Shown: positions 17,297 to 25,460, counted from the stretch's first letter. The stretch is 64,000 nt of DNA from Pseudorhizobium pelagicum (GCA_000722615.1 JOKI01000009.1:124001-188000); one strand, 5' to 3'. Notes: generated by a model not told the origin, from the letters alone. Numbers and translations: made by a program.

Positions 17297-17394
17297 ATCC
17301 GGGCTTCCCGGACTCAGACAGTTTCACCATGTGGCGAAGAGGTCTGACTTTCTCCCTGTTTTACCTTGAGAGCCGCTTTTGCGGCTCTTTTTTT
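17297..17394 (+). ncRNA. Candidate trans-acting small RNA upstream of rcdA
   Basis: About 100 bases with the layout of a small regulatory RNA and no frame or ribosome-binding site. The first hairpin is CCGGG-CTT-CCCGG (17300-17312). A second is closed by CAGAC and GTCTG (about 17316-17347). A single-stranded stretch rich in pyrimidines (ACTTTCTCCCTGTTTTACC) follows, and then the terminator (AGAGCCGC-TTTT-GCGGCTCT) with seven Ts. The pyrimidine-rich CTTCCC and CTCCCT segments could pair with ribosome-binding sites. The 5' end is estimated. It may correspond to the Rhizobiales EcpR1 cell-cycle small RNA family, which I could not confirm. RNA-seq or a covariance-model search would test it. Confidence 0.6.
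17368..17394 (+). terminator. Rho-independent terminator of the candidate small RNA
   Basis: AGAGCCGC pairs with GCGGCTCT around a TTTT loop, followed by a run of seven Ts. It is a strong terminator standing about 155 bases after the DUF1192 stop and 160 bases before rcdA, so it more likely ends its own short transcript than that of the MFS-DUF1192 operon. Confidence 0.9.
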
Positions 17395-17420
17395 ACCGGC
17401 AACTTTCAAAAGTGTGGGTA

Positions 17421-17463
17421 TTAACCCTTCCTTAAGAAACGCCTTGCGGATTCCGGTTATAAA
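17421..17463 (+). promoter_or_regulatory. CtrA box and promoter of rcdA
   Basis: TTAACCCTTCCTTAA (17421-17435) is a perfect TTAA-N7-TTAA CtrA box. Its right half overlaps a -35 position, and TATAAA at 17458-17463 stands 19 to 20 bases downstream as a -10 element. A box overlapping the -35 is the usual arrangement for genes activated by CtrA. The predicted leader to the rcdA ATG is about 85 bases. Confidence 0.75.
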
Positions 17464-17552
17464 CCTCATCTTAACTTCAACAAAAAGGCGGATCGGAACC
17501 TTTTCCTCCGGTCGCCATTGCTTGATAGTGATGCGTTAGCAAGGTGAATTCC

Positions 17553-18065
17553 ATGTCGGAACTGGGACTGAATACGGTCAACTTCGCAGGTCGAGCCGCT
17601 GCCTCATCGCATTTCAAGACTCTTTATGCTGAAGGAATGTCGTTGGTGGAGGAGACTGCAGCTTATCTGGACGGACCGGGTCGTGCCGCCTCCAAGGTGC
17701 TGCCGCGGATCGCGTCCGTTCTTTACGCCGCCGAGTCGATGCGCCTGACGACCCGCCTGATGCAGATGGCCTCCTGGCTTCTCCTGCAGCGCGCCGTAAA
17801 CAACGGCGAGATGAGCAAGGACCAGGTTCTCATCGAGAAGAACAAGGTTCGCCTCGACGGCTTCAACGTCGACAAGAATGCACCCGGCTGGCTGGATCTG
17901 CCGGAAGGTTTCCGCGATCTCGTCGAGCGCTCGCTGCGCCTGCAGAACCGTGTCGCCCTGCTCGACCGCGAGATCTACCGCCCGAGCGATCCTGTCGTCA
18001 CTCCCGACAACGAGAACGGCGTGCGCGCGCAGCTCAACCTGCTGCAGACCGCTTTCAGCGCCTGA
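17553..18065 (+). CDS. rcdA: RcdA, adaptor for regulated proteolysis of CtrA (DUF1465)
   Basis: A 170-residue all-helical protein of the DUF1465/RcdA family. In Caulobacter RcdA works with CpdR and PopA to deliver the cell-cycle regulator CtrA to the ClpXP protease at the G1-S transition; rhizobial orthologues have the same link to CtrA. Family features include the helix FKTLYAEGMSLVEETAAYLDG, the RLTTRLMQMASWLLLQRAV segment and the C-terminal DPVVTPDNENGVRAQLNLLQ. The ATG at 17553 stands behind AAGG with good spacing; a GTG 9 bases upstream is less likely. The perfect CtrA box in its promoter implies that CtrA induces its own degradation factor, a negative feedback loop. Confidence 0.85.
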   Translation: MSELGLNTVNFAGRAAASSHFKTLYAEGMSLVEETAAYLDGPGRAASKVLPRIASVLYAAESMRLTTRLMQMASWLLLQRAVNNGEMSKDQVLIEKNKVRLDGFNVDKNAPGWLDLPEGFRDLVERSLRLQNRVALLDREIYRPSDPVVTPDNENGVRAQLNLLQTAFSA

Positions 18066-18093
18066 TCCGAGTTGACTACAAACGCATCGACAG

Positions 18094-18118
18094 AAGCAGG
18101 CTTCGGCCTGCTTTTTTG
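18094..18118 (+). terminator. Rho-independent terminator after rcdA
   Basis: AAGCAGGC (18094-18101) pairs with GCCTGCTT (18106-18113) around a TTCG tetraloop, followed by a T run. It lies 29 bases after the rcdA stop. Confidence 0.92.
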
Positions 18119-18152
18119 TGCGCGGAGTCTTTGAGTGCTGATTCCGGGCAAG

Positions 18153-18181
18153 AAAAAACCCGGCCTGGACCGGGTTCTTGA
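18153..18181 (-). terminator. Rho-independent terminator after rpmE
   Basis: On the minus strand AAGAACCCGG pairs with CCGGGTTTTTT around a short loop (TCCAGG), giving a typical hairpin plus T run just beyond the rpmE stop. It faces the rcdA terminator. Confidence 0.9.
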
Positions 18182-18202
18182 TGTCGATGCGGGTCGATCG
18201 GC

Positions 18203-18424
18203 TTAGAGGCCGAGACCGCCGAAGCGCTTGTTGAACTTCGAGACGCGGCCGCCACGGTCCATCATCTGCTGGTTGCCGCCAGTCCATGCCGGATGCGACT
18301 TCGGGTCGATCTCGAGGTTCATGGTGGCGCCTTCCGAACCCCAGGTCGAGCGGGTTTCGTATTCGGTACCATCGGTCATCACGACCTTGATGGTGTGGTA
18401 TTCTGGATGAATATCAGTCTTCAT
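18203..18424 (-). CDS. rpmE: 50S ribosomal protein L31 (cysteine-free form)
   Basis: A 73-residue L31, a small protein of the large subunit that bridges to the small subunit. The start [20 protein letters not shown] and the SHPAWTGG and [11 protein letters not shown] segments are typical. There are no cysteines, so this is the C-minus form that does not carry zinc. Ribosome-binding site AGGAATAGGG lies upstream. It is monocistronic, closed by its own terminator, and divergent from the ABC exporter gene with a 182-base gap. Confidence 0.95.
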   Translation of the reverse strand: MKTDIHPEYHTIKVVMTDGTEYETRSTWGSEGATMNLEIDPKSHPAWTGGNQQMMDRGGRVSKFNKRFGGLGL

Positions 18425-18606
18425 GGCCCTATTCCTGCTGCCCGGGGTCCATATGTCGCAATTGCGAACGCAGACCCTCTTTAATAAATGAAGCCGCAGA
18501 CCGGCCGGCCACGGCTTCCCAATTCGATGCGGAGCCTATACAGGAAGGCCGCCGGTAGCACAAGGGCCGACGCACTCTGAAAGAGTTCGTCGAGTATGGG
18601 GGCAAA

Positions 18607-20403
18607 GTGGAATACGCAGAAGACAGAAAGTCGAGAGGCAAGGCCATCGGGCCGCTCGCTCGGCTCCTTCCCTACCTCTCGCGCTACCGTGGCCTCGTCA
18701 TCGGCGCCCTCTTCTCCCTTACCCTTTCCGCCGCCGCGACGCTGGCGCTGCCGCTCGCAGTCCGGCGCATGATCGATCACGGTTTTGCGGCCGCCGACGG
18801 CGTCTTCATCAACAACTACTTCGGCATGCTGTTTGCCCTGGCGGCGCTCCTCGCGCTCGCCAGCGCCATGCGATACTATTTCGTCATCACCGTCGGAGAG
18901 CGGGTCGTCGCCGATCTTCGCCGCGACGTGTTTGCCCGCGTCACGACGCTGTCGCCTGCCTTCTTCGACGTCAACCAGTCCGGCGAGATCGTCTCGCGGC
19001 TGACGGCCGATACGGTGCAGATCAAGTCCGCCTTCGGCTCGGCGGCCTCCCAGGCGCTGCGCAACACCATCCTCTGTCTCGGCGCCATGGGCATGATGGT
19101 CTACACCAGCCCGCAGCTGTCGGGCCTGGCGCTGGGCGCCATCCCCTTCATCGTCTTTCCGCTGGTCGCCTTCGGCCGTTCGGTCCGCAAGCGCTCCAGG
19201 GCCGCCCAGGACACCCTGGCGCGCACCTCAGCCTTCGCGGCCGAGACCGTCGGTGCCGCACGCACGGTGCAGGCCTTCAATGGCGAGACCGCCGCCGCCG
19301 CCCGTTATGCCGGCACCGTCGAGGATGCCTTCGGCGCCGCACGCGCGGCAATCCGGTCGAGGGCGCTGCTCACCGGCTTTGCCATCCTGATGATCTTCGG
19401 CAGCATTGTCGGCGTTCTCTGGTACGGGGCGCAGAACGTGCTCTCCGGCACCATGACCGCGGGTACGCTCGGTCAGTTCGTTCTCTATTCCGTCATCGCC
19501 GCCAGTGCTCTCGGCCAGCTCTCGGAAGTCTGGGGCGAACTCTCGCAGGCAGGCGGCGCCGCCGAGCGGCTGACAGAGCTACTTCACGAAAAGCCGGCGG
19601 TGACGGAGCCGGAAAACCCGGTTGCCCTGCCCTCGCCGCCGCGTGGCGACGTGGCGTTCGATGCCGTCTCCTTCGCCTACCCGACCCGTGAGAACGCCGT
19701 TACCCTGGATCGCCTCTCCTTCCATATCCGTCCCGGCGAGACGGTGGCCTTCGTCGGCCCCTCGGGTGCCGGCAAGAGCACGCTCTTCTCCTTGCTTCTG
19801 CGCTTCTACGATCCGGTGGCCGGCGCGATTCGCCTCGACGGCGTCGATCTGCGCGAGACCTCGCTGCACCAGCTGCGCGAGCGGCTGGCGATCGTCCCGC
19901 AGGACGTCACCATCTTCGCCGCCTCCATCCACGACAACATCGCCTTCGGCACGCCCGGGGCAACGCGGGAGGCCGTGCGCACGGCCGCCATCGCCGCGCA
20001 GGCCGACGAGTTCATCTCCAGACTGGAGGATGGCTACGACACGCTGGCCGGCGAGCGCGGCATCACGCTCTCGGGTGGCCAGCGGCAGCGGATTGCCATC
20101 GCCCGCGCCATCCTGCGCGACGCCCCCGTGCTGCTGCTCGATGAGGCCACCTCGGCCCTGGACGCCGAAAGCGAGACGCTGGTGCAGAAGGCGCTCGACG
20201 GCCTGATGAAGGACCGCACCACGCTGGTGATCGCCCATAGGCTGGCAACAGTCCTCAAGGCCGACCGCATCTTGGTGATCGACGAAGGCCGGATCGTCGA
20301 GGAAGGCACGCACCAGACCCTGATCGCCAAGGGCGGGCTCTACGCCCGCCTCGCGCGCCTGCAGTTCCACGACATCGAGCGCGACGCCGTCACCGCTCTG
20401 TGA
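18607..20403 (+). CDS. ABC exporter, ABCB/MsbA type (fused membrane and ATPase domains)
   Basis: A 598-residue half-transporter that works as a homodimer. The six-helix exporter domain covers about residues 20-330. The ATPase domain follows with Walker A GPSGAGKST (about 388-396), the signature LSGGQRQRIAIARA and Walker B VLLLDEATSALD, and the H-loop VIAHRLATV. The start appears to be a GTG behind a GGGGG tract. Substrates of this class include lipids, lipid A, peptides and drugs; none can be assigned. The 3' end overlaps the convergent MotB-like gene by 14 bases, so the two transcripts are antisense at their ends. Confidence 0.88.
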   Translation: MEYAEDRKSRGKAIGPLARLLPYLSRYRGLVIGALFSLTLSAAATLALPLAVRRMIDHGFAAADGVFINNYFGMLFALAALLALASAMRYYFVITVGERVVADLRRDVFARVTTLSPAFFDVNQSGEIVSRLTADTVQIKSAFGSAASQALRNTILCLGAMGMMVYTSPQLSGLALGAIPFIVFPLVAFGRSVRKRSRAAQDTLARTSAFAAETVGAARTVQAFNGETAAAARYAGTVEDAFGAARAAIRSRALLTGFAILMIFGSIVGVLWYGAQNVLSGTMTAGTLGQFVLYSVIAASALGQLSEVWGELSQAGGAAERLTELLHEKPAVTEPENPVALPSPPRGDVAFDAVSFAYPTRENAVTLDRLSFHIRPGETVAFVGPSGAGKSTLFSLLLRFYDPVAGAIRLDGVDLRETSLHQLRERLAIVPQDVTIFAASIHDNIAFGTPGATREAVRTAAIAAQADEFISRLEDGYDTLAGERGITLSGGQRQRIAIARAILRDAPVLLLDEATSALDAESETLVQKALDGLMKDRTTLVIAHRLATVLKADRILVIDEGRIVEEGTHQTLIAKGGLYARLARLQFHDIERDAVTAL

Positions 20404-21421
20404 GCTTCAGCTCGATGCGGCGGTTCTGGTTGCGAACCTCCGGCGTATCGCCCTCGGCGATCGGCTGGTATTCCCCGAAGCCGGCGGCAACCAGGCGGTT
20501 TGCCGGCACACCTTGCGAGATCAGGTATTTGACCACCGAGGTGGCGCGCGCCGAGGAAAGCTCCCAGTTATCGCGATAGCGGCCGGTTCCGGTCAAAGGC
20601 GAAGCGTCGGTGTGTCCGTCGACGCGCAGCACCCAGTTGATCTCCTCGGGTATCTCGCGGGCCAGCTCCAGAACCGCAGTCGCCAGTTTCGCCATCTCGG
20701 CCTGTCCCGCCTCGTCGAGATCCGCGCCGCCCACCGGAAACAGCACTTCCGACTGGAAGACGAAGCGGTCGCCGACGATGCGGATGTTTTCGCGGTCCGA
20801 CAGGATTTCCCGCAGACGCCCGAAGAAGTCGGACCGATAGCGGTTCAGCTCCTGCACCCTTTGCGCCAGGGCCACGTTGAGGCGGCGCCCGAGATCGGCG
20901 ATCTGGGTCTGCGAGGTCTGATCCTTGGCTTCCGAGGCCTGCAGTGCCTCCTCCACGGCCGCGATCTGGGCGCGAAGGGCCGCGATCTGCTGGTTCAGCA
21001 GATCGATCTGATTCATCGCACGAGCGCTGACCTGCTGTTCCTGGTTCAACTGGTCCGTCAGCTGGCCGATCCGGGTATTGGCGGTACTGCTGCTGCCGGC
21101 ACCCTGGTCGAGCAGGGACTGCAGGCGGCTTCTCTCGCTCTCGGAGGTCGAAAGCGATGACTGCAGGTTTGCGAGCGTATCTTCCAGGTCCTGCGCATTG
21201 CCCTTTTCGAGCGCCAAGAGCTGCGTCAGCTCGGCGATCTGGCTGTTCAACCGGGTGAGCACTTCGTCCCGCCCGGTGATCTCGCGGCTGAGAATGAACT
21301 GCGCCAGCACGAAGACGGTGAGCAGGAACATGATGGCGAGCAGGAGCGTGGAGAGCGCGTCCACGAATCCCGGCCAATAGTCGACGCCCCGTTCCCGGCG
21401 GCGGTTCTTGACGAGCGCCAT
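20390..21421 (-). CDS. MotB/OmpA-domain protein with long coiled coil
   Basis: A 343-residue inner-membrane protein built like a stator B subunit. A short basic N-terminus (VKNRRRERGVDYWPGFVDAL) leads into a single membrane helix (about 18-40). Then follows an unusually long coiled coil (about 45-190, LEDTLANLQSSLSTSESERS and similar repeats). An OmpA-like peptidoglycan-binding domain ends it (about 225-343), with VDGHTDASPL, NWELSSARATSVVKYL and NQNRRIELKL. The acidic residue in the helix region (D24 in GFVDALST) matches the proton-carrying aspartate of MotB-like proteins. It is translated 3 bases after its MotA-like partner. A flagellar role is unlikely, as no flagellar genes are nearby. 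Confidence 0.83.
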   Translation of the reverse strand: MALVKNRRRERGVDYWPGFVDALSTLLLAIMFLLTVFVLAQFILSREITGRDEVLTRLNSQIAELTQLLALEKGNAQDLEDTLANLQSSLSTSESERSRLQSLLDQGAGSSSTANTRIGQLTDQLNQEQQVSARAMNQIDLLNQQIAALRAQIAAVEEALQASEAKDQTSQTQIADLGRRLNVALAQRVQELNRYRSDFFGRLREILSDRENIRIVGDRFVFQSEVLFPVGGADLDEAGQAEMAKLATAVLELAREIPEEINWVLRVDGHTDASPLTGTGRYRDNWELSSARATSVVKYLISQGVPANRLVAAGFGEYQPIAEGDTPEVRNQNRRIELKLTER

Positions 21422-21424
21422 CGG

Positions 21425-22474
21425 CTACTTGCCCCCGATCTTTTCGGAGAGCCTGTCGAGCGTGCGCCGCATCGCCTTCGATTCTTCCTGCTGCGCCTCG
21501 ATCCAGTCGCGCAGCATCTGCTGTTCGTTGCGCATGTTCTTGACGAGACCCTGGATGCCTTCGGCGAGATTGGCCATGGCCGCCAGCGACTTCTCGCTCT
21601 GCCCGCCGTCCGAGGCCTTCGACTGCGCCGCCGTCAGCTTGCGCAGCTGGTCGGTGAGCGCCTTCATCTCGGCCGACGATCCGGCCGTCGCATCAGCCGC
21701 CGCAGTCGGCGCAAGGTCGAAGCCGACGTCGGTCAGCGACGACAGCCAGTTTTCCAGTTCCGTGTAGAAGCGGTTCTGGGCGCGGCCGGCCTGGATGTCG
21801 AGAAAGCCGAGGATCAGCGAGCCGGAAAGGCCGAGGAGCGACGACGAAAAGGCAGTGCCCATGCCGGCCAGCGGCGCCGTCAAGCCGCTCTTCAGGGCAT
21901 TGAGAACGTCGTTCGTATCGCCGCCGCTGGGATCGAGGGTCTGGATCACCGTGCTGATGGAGGCAATCGTGCCGATCAGGCCCCAGAACGTCCCGAGCAG
22001 GCCGAGGAAGACGAGAAGCCCGATCAGATACCGCGAGATTTCCCGCGATTCGTCGAGCCGCGTGCCGATTGAATCGAGGATGGAGCGTTGCGACGACGGC
22101 GACAGCAGCATCGTCTTCCGGCGGCCGATCAGCGCCCGCATCGGTGCCAGCAGCCGCGGTTCACGCCCCACCTTGTCCGCGCTCCCGGCGGCCCGGTAGG
22201 AATTGAACCAGCGCACCTCCGGAATGAGGCTGAACACCTGGTTGAACACCAGCACGATGCCGATGATCAGGACGCCCAAGATGAAGCCGTTCAGCCCCGG
22301 ATTTGTCATGAACGCCGTATGCGCCTGACGGTAGAGAATGGCAGCGATGAAGCCGACCAGAATCAGGAAGATCAGCATCGTCCACAGAAAGGGGACGGGG
22401 TTGGAGAGTTTGTGGGCATAGCCACCGCGGCCCGTTTCCGCCTCGTCCAGATCGTCCACTTTCGCATCCACCAT
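21425..22474 (-). CDS. MotA/TolQ/ExbB-type proton channel protein
   Basis: A 349-residue membrane protein. Helices are predicted near residues 28-48, 60-80, 155-180 and 205-228. The conserved channel segment GLLGTFWGLIGTIASIS and the later GMGTAFSSSLLGLSGSLILGFLD are the MotA/TolQ/ExbB signatures. A cytoplasmic region of some 110 residues after the last helix includes a predicted coiled coil near LRDWIEAQQEESKAMRRTLD. It forms an obvious operon with the MotB-like gene downstream. The pair should make a proton-driven, wall-tethered motor or energy-coupling complex, separate from flagella and Tol-Pal. No experimental role is known to me. Confidence 0.83.
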   Translation of the reverse strand: MVDAKVDDLDEAETGRGGYAHKLSNPVPFLWTMLIFLILVGFIAAILYRQAHTAFMTNPGLNGFILGVLIIGIVLVFNQVFSLIPEVRWFNSYRAAGSADKVGREPRLLAPMRALIGRRKTMLLSPSSQRSILDSIGTRLDESREISRYLIGLLVFLGLLGTFWGLIGTIASISTVIQTLDPSGGDTNDVLNALKSGLTAPLAGMGTAFSSSLLGLSGSLILGFLDIQAGRAQNRFYTELENWLSSLTDVGFDLAPTAAADATAGSSAEMKALTDQLRKLTAAQSKASDGGQSEKSLAAMANLAEGIQGLVKNMRNEQQMLRDWIEAQQEESKAMRRTLDRLSEKIGGK

Positions 22475-22581
22475 ATTATGACTCGGCCTCCGGTCCTGTT
22501 TGGCCGGAGGCTAGTGGAAAAATGCGACGAATTGAAGTGCCGAAGCGCTGGCTACCGCAGGCAGCAACCGCTCATTTGCGG

Positions 22582-23382
22582 TTAGCGTGTCGGTACCGGC
22601 CGGTTGGCGACCTCGAGCAGCGCCTTGTGGATATGCTCGTTGCCCGCCACCACGCTGCGGCTTTCGAAGATATTGGTGGAGCCCTTCATGTCGCTGATGA
22701 ACCCACCCGCCTCGCGGATCAGCACCAGTCCGGCCGCCACATCCCATGGCGACAGTTCGACCTCCCAGAAGCCGTCGAGGCGACCGGCTGCCACATAGGC
22801 GAGATCGAGCGCTGCCGCCCCCATGCGCCGGATGCCGGCGGCTTCGCCCATGACGTGGCGAAGCTCGACCAGGAACTTGCCGTGGTTGCCGCGGCCCAGA
22901 TGCGGCACGCCGCAGCCGATGACGCAATCGGAGAGCACCCGGCGGGAGGCGACCCGCAGGCGGCGGTCGTTGAGGAAGGCGCCACCACCCCGCTCGGCGG
23001 TGTAGAGTTCGTCGGTTGCCGGATTGAAGATGACGCCGGCCACCACTTCGCCGTTGCGCTCAAGCGCGATGGAGACGGCGAACTGCGGGATGCCGTGCAG
23101 GAAGTTGGTGGTCCCGTCGAGCGGATCGACGATCCAGCGATGCGCGCCATCCGTGCCGATGATCTCTTCGCTCTCCTCGCCGAGGAAGCCATAGGTCGGG
23201 CGCGCCTTCATCAGCTCGTCGTGGACGATCTTCTCTGCCTTCAGGTCCGCCTGCGAAACGAAGTCGCTCGGTCCCTTGACCGACACCTGCAGGTTCTGCA
23301 CCTCACCGAAGTCGCGAGACAGTGATTTGCCAGCCTTGACGGCAGCCTGAACCATGACGTTGAGAAGAGCGGAACGAGCCAT
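22582..23382 (-). CDS. Inositol-1-monophosphatase family (SuhB-like)
   Basis: A 266-residue magnesium-dependent phosphatase. The metal-binding motifs are GEESEE (E69, E70), WIVDPLDGTTNFLHG (D86, D89) and the later LSPWDVAAGLVLIREAGG. The length and motifs match SuhB, which hydrolyses inositol-1-phosphate and, in proteobacteria, also acts in transcription antitermination complexes. It is cytoplasmic. The MotA-like gene follows 107 bases downstream on the same strand. A 216-base gap separates it from the upstream Sel1-repeat gene, so a promoter is expected there. The rhizobial substrate could also be another sugar phosphate. Confidence 0.9.
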   Translation of the reverse strand: MARSALLNVMVQAAVKAGKSLSRDFGEVQNLQVSVKGPSDFVSQADLKAEKIVHDELMKARPTYGFLGEESEEIIGTDGAHRWIVDPLDGTTNFLHGIPQFAVSIALERNGEVVAGVIFNPATDELYTAERGGGAFLNDRRLRVASRRVLSDCVIGCGVPHLGRGNHGKFLVELRHVMGEAAGIRRMGAAALDLAYVAAGRLDGFWEVELSPWDVAAGLVLIREAGGFISDMKGSTNIFESRSVVAGNEHIHKALLEVANRPVPTR

Positions 23383-23598
23383 GCGGGAGGATCCTTGAAG
23401 TGCGGAAGCTTGCCCCGCAATCGGTCTGCAGCGGGACGCATTTCATAAGCAATGTAGTGATGGGCGGCTTCAAGACCACAAATCCGCGGCAAATTCAAGT
23501 CGTGCGCCGGGAGCGGCGTGATCTGCCTTGTCTGCCGGCCGGGCGTCTGGCAGATTTTCACGGCTTTGCTCACTGCGGCACTGGCCCAGGCAGACTGA

Positions 23599-24714
23599 TC
23601 AGCTGCGACGGAAGCGGTTCGCCGCCTCGATGCCCTTCTTCTGCTGCTCCTCGTCGATCCCGAGGAAGAAATCCTCGAGCTCCGGATCCTGCAGCCCCGC
23701 ACGGCGGGAGAGCACATACCACTTGGTCGCCTCGATCGGATCGGGGCGGGTGCCGAGTGCATTGATGTAGAGATGCGCCAGCTTGTTCTGCGCCACGACA
23801 TTGCCGCGCATGGCCGCGGTGCGCAGCCACTGGAACCCCTCATCGTAATCCCGTTCGCCGCCGACACCGTTGACGAGCCAGAGCCCCATGTCGAGCTGCG
23901 CGGTATCGAAGCCGGCCTTCGCGGCCCGCTCCAGCCAGACCCGCGCCTGCCTCTGCTTCTCTTCCGGCAGACCGGTGATCGCCACGTAAAGCTGCGCCAC
24001 GGCATATTGCGCGTCGGCCAGCCCCTGCGCTGCCGCCTTCTCGTAGAAAGGCAGGGCCAGTTTCAGGCCTTTCTCGCCCGGGTTGTCTGAGACGACGATC
24101 TGCGCCCAGTTGAACTGCGCCGACGAATTGCCGGCCTCCGCCGCCTTGCGCATGAACTCGTCGGCCTTGTCCTTGTCCCGCTCCACGTGCCGCCCCGACA
24201 TCAGCAGAAGAGCATATTGGAACATCGCCGCCGGATTGCCGCCCTCGGCCGCCTGGCCGTACCAGAAGGCCGCGGCCTTCGGGTCCCGCTTGACACCAAG
24301 CCCCTTGCTCATCATCTCCGCCATGAGCGTCTGCGCGGCGGCATCTCCCTCTTCCGCCCGCGGCAGGGCCTTGGCGAGCGCCGTGACGTACATGCCGCGC
24401 TGATAGGCGCCATAGGCCTCGTCGACCGGGCCTTCATAGGGTTTTTCGGGAGGGGCCGGCGGCAGCGTCACGCCCATCCGCTGGTAGAGCTGAACCCCGC
24501 CGGAGGGCACGATCCCGTCCGGCTGCGGCCCGGCCTCCTCGCCGCCACCGACGCGACCTTCCTTGATCGGCTGCGCGTCGGGCTCCAGCGGCCGCGTCAC
24601 CGCGCGCTGCCCCTGCTGGGCAGCCGAAAGCGTCGGCATCAGCCCCGCAAGCGCTGCCGCAACAAGAAGAACACCGAGATTGTGACGCACAGGGATCGAC
24701 CGCATGACGCCCAT
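23599..24714 (-). CDS. Exported Sel1-repeat (TPR-like) protein
   Basis: A 371-residue secreted or periplasmic protein. An N-terminal signal peptide (VRHNLGVLLVAAALAGLMPTL) has likely cleavage after LSAAQ. A Pro/Gly-rich stretch follows (about 30-80), then a run of Sel1-like helical repeats at about 100-350, for instance AAFWYGQAAEGGNPAAMFQY and FMRKAAEAGNSSAQFNWAQI, about 36 residues apart. Such repeats are protein-binding scaffolds, often in envelope signalling. The ATG at 24714 overlaps the stop of the upstream ThiE-like gene (TGATG), so coupling is likely; an ATG at 24702 (MRSIPVRHN) is a possible alternative start. The partner is unknown. Confidence 0.85.
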   Translation of the reverse strand: MGVMRSIPVRHNLGVLLVAAALAGLMPTLSAAQQGQRAVTRPLEPDAQPIKEGRVGGGEEAGPQPDGIVPSGGVQLYQRMGVTLPPAPPEKPYEGPVDEAYGAYQRGMYVTALAKALPRAEEGDAAAQTLMAEMMSKGLGVKRDPKAAAFWYGQAAEGGNPAAMFQYALLLMSGRHVERDKDKADEFMRKAAEAGNSSAQFNWAQIVVSDNPGEKGLKLALPFYEKAAAQGLADAQYAVAQLYVAITGLPEEKQRQARVWLERAAKAGFDTAQLDMGLWLVNGVGGERDYDEGFQWLRTAAMRGNVVAQNKLAHLYINALGTRPDPIEATKWYVLSRRAGLQDPELEDFFLGIDEEQQKKGIEAANRFRRS

Positions 24715-25367
24715 CAAGCGTTAAACCGTGGCGCTTTTTCGTCCAAGAGGGCATTGGCCGTCGCGATGGCTGCGGCCGGGCCTTCTGGATGCTCGAAGAC
24801 GGCGAGCCGCAGCGCCACGAACTCCGCACCCGTTTCCGCAGCGGCGACCACCGAGGCAACCTCGTTGCCACCCATGACGATGCAGGGAATTTCCACCATC
24901 GACGCCCACCATTCGGCGAGCGCCAGGTTCTTCGGGTGCGGCTCCGGCTTGATGTCGCCCTCGATCTTGCCGAAGAAGATGTAATCCGGCTGCGCCTCGC
25001 CGATTTCCAGCGCCTTGTGGCGCTCGGAAGCGCCGCCCGCGCCGACGATCATCTTCGGCGTGTGCTTGGCAAGCGTGTCGCGCAGGTCTTCGATGCTGCC
25101 CTCGAAATGCAGCCCGTCGGCCTTCGAGCGCCCGGCCGTCCGGCTGTCGCCGGCAATCAGCGCGGCGGCACCATGGGCCTGGGCGATCGGAACGATGTGC
25201 TCGGCGGCAATCTGGAACTGCTGGTCGTCGCGACCGTACTGCGGCAGGATCACGGTGGCGACATCGCCGGCGCCGAGCGCCTCTTCCAGTTGCTGTGCCT
25301 GCTTCTCGATGTCCTCCGTCGGAGGCAGGATCAGGACGAGTCGGCAACGGTCGTCGGTTTCGCGCAT
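24714..25367 (-). CDS. ThiE-like protein with degenerate active site
   Basis: A 217-residue TIM-barrel protein of the thiamine-phosphate synthase superfamily. The ThiE fold can be followed: strands at RLVLILPP, TVILPQYG, AALIAGDS, ADGLHFEG, MIVGAGG, YIFFGKI and IPCIVMGG. Several catalytic landmarks of true ThiE are altered. The QLRxK strand reads VILPQYG. The NDR region reads AGDSR. The VHxGQxD segment reads LHFEGSIED. The HMP/THZ-binding region keeps only a loose GxS. It is therefore a paralogue of ThiE with a different or relaxed role. The gene is translationally coupled to the downstream Sel1-repeat gene. Confidence 0.7.
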   Translation of the reverse strand: MRETDDRCRLVLILPPTEDIEKQAQQLEEALGAGDVATVILPQYGRDDQQFQIAAEHIVPIAQAHGAAALIAGDSRTAGRSKADGLHFEGSIEDLRDTLAKHTPKMIVGAGGASERHKALEIGEAQPDYIFFGKIEGDIKPEPHPKNLALAEWWASMVEIPCIVMGGNEVASVVAAAETGAEFVALRLAVFEHPEGPAAAIATANALLDEKAPRFNA

Positions 25368-25460
25368 GGTGTTTCCTGTTCGGCAGCTTTATGAGACGAA
25401 TACCGCTCGTCCCCTCCCCCGTTCGATAGACCGGACCGATAACTGGATCAACTGCCCGTC

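Noticed and set aside
20390..22474. Zorya anti-phage system (ZorAB)
   Set aside because: The MotA/MotB-like pair recalls ZorAB, but no ZorC/ZorD/ZorE-type effector is adjacent, and the neighbours are core genes.
23520..23560. ATCTGCC/GGCAGAT inverted repeat between the Sel1-repeat gene and the inositol phosphatase gene
   Set aside because: A 7-base stem with a loop of about 20 bases; no evidence for a terminator or small RNA on either strand.
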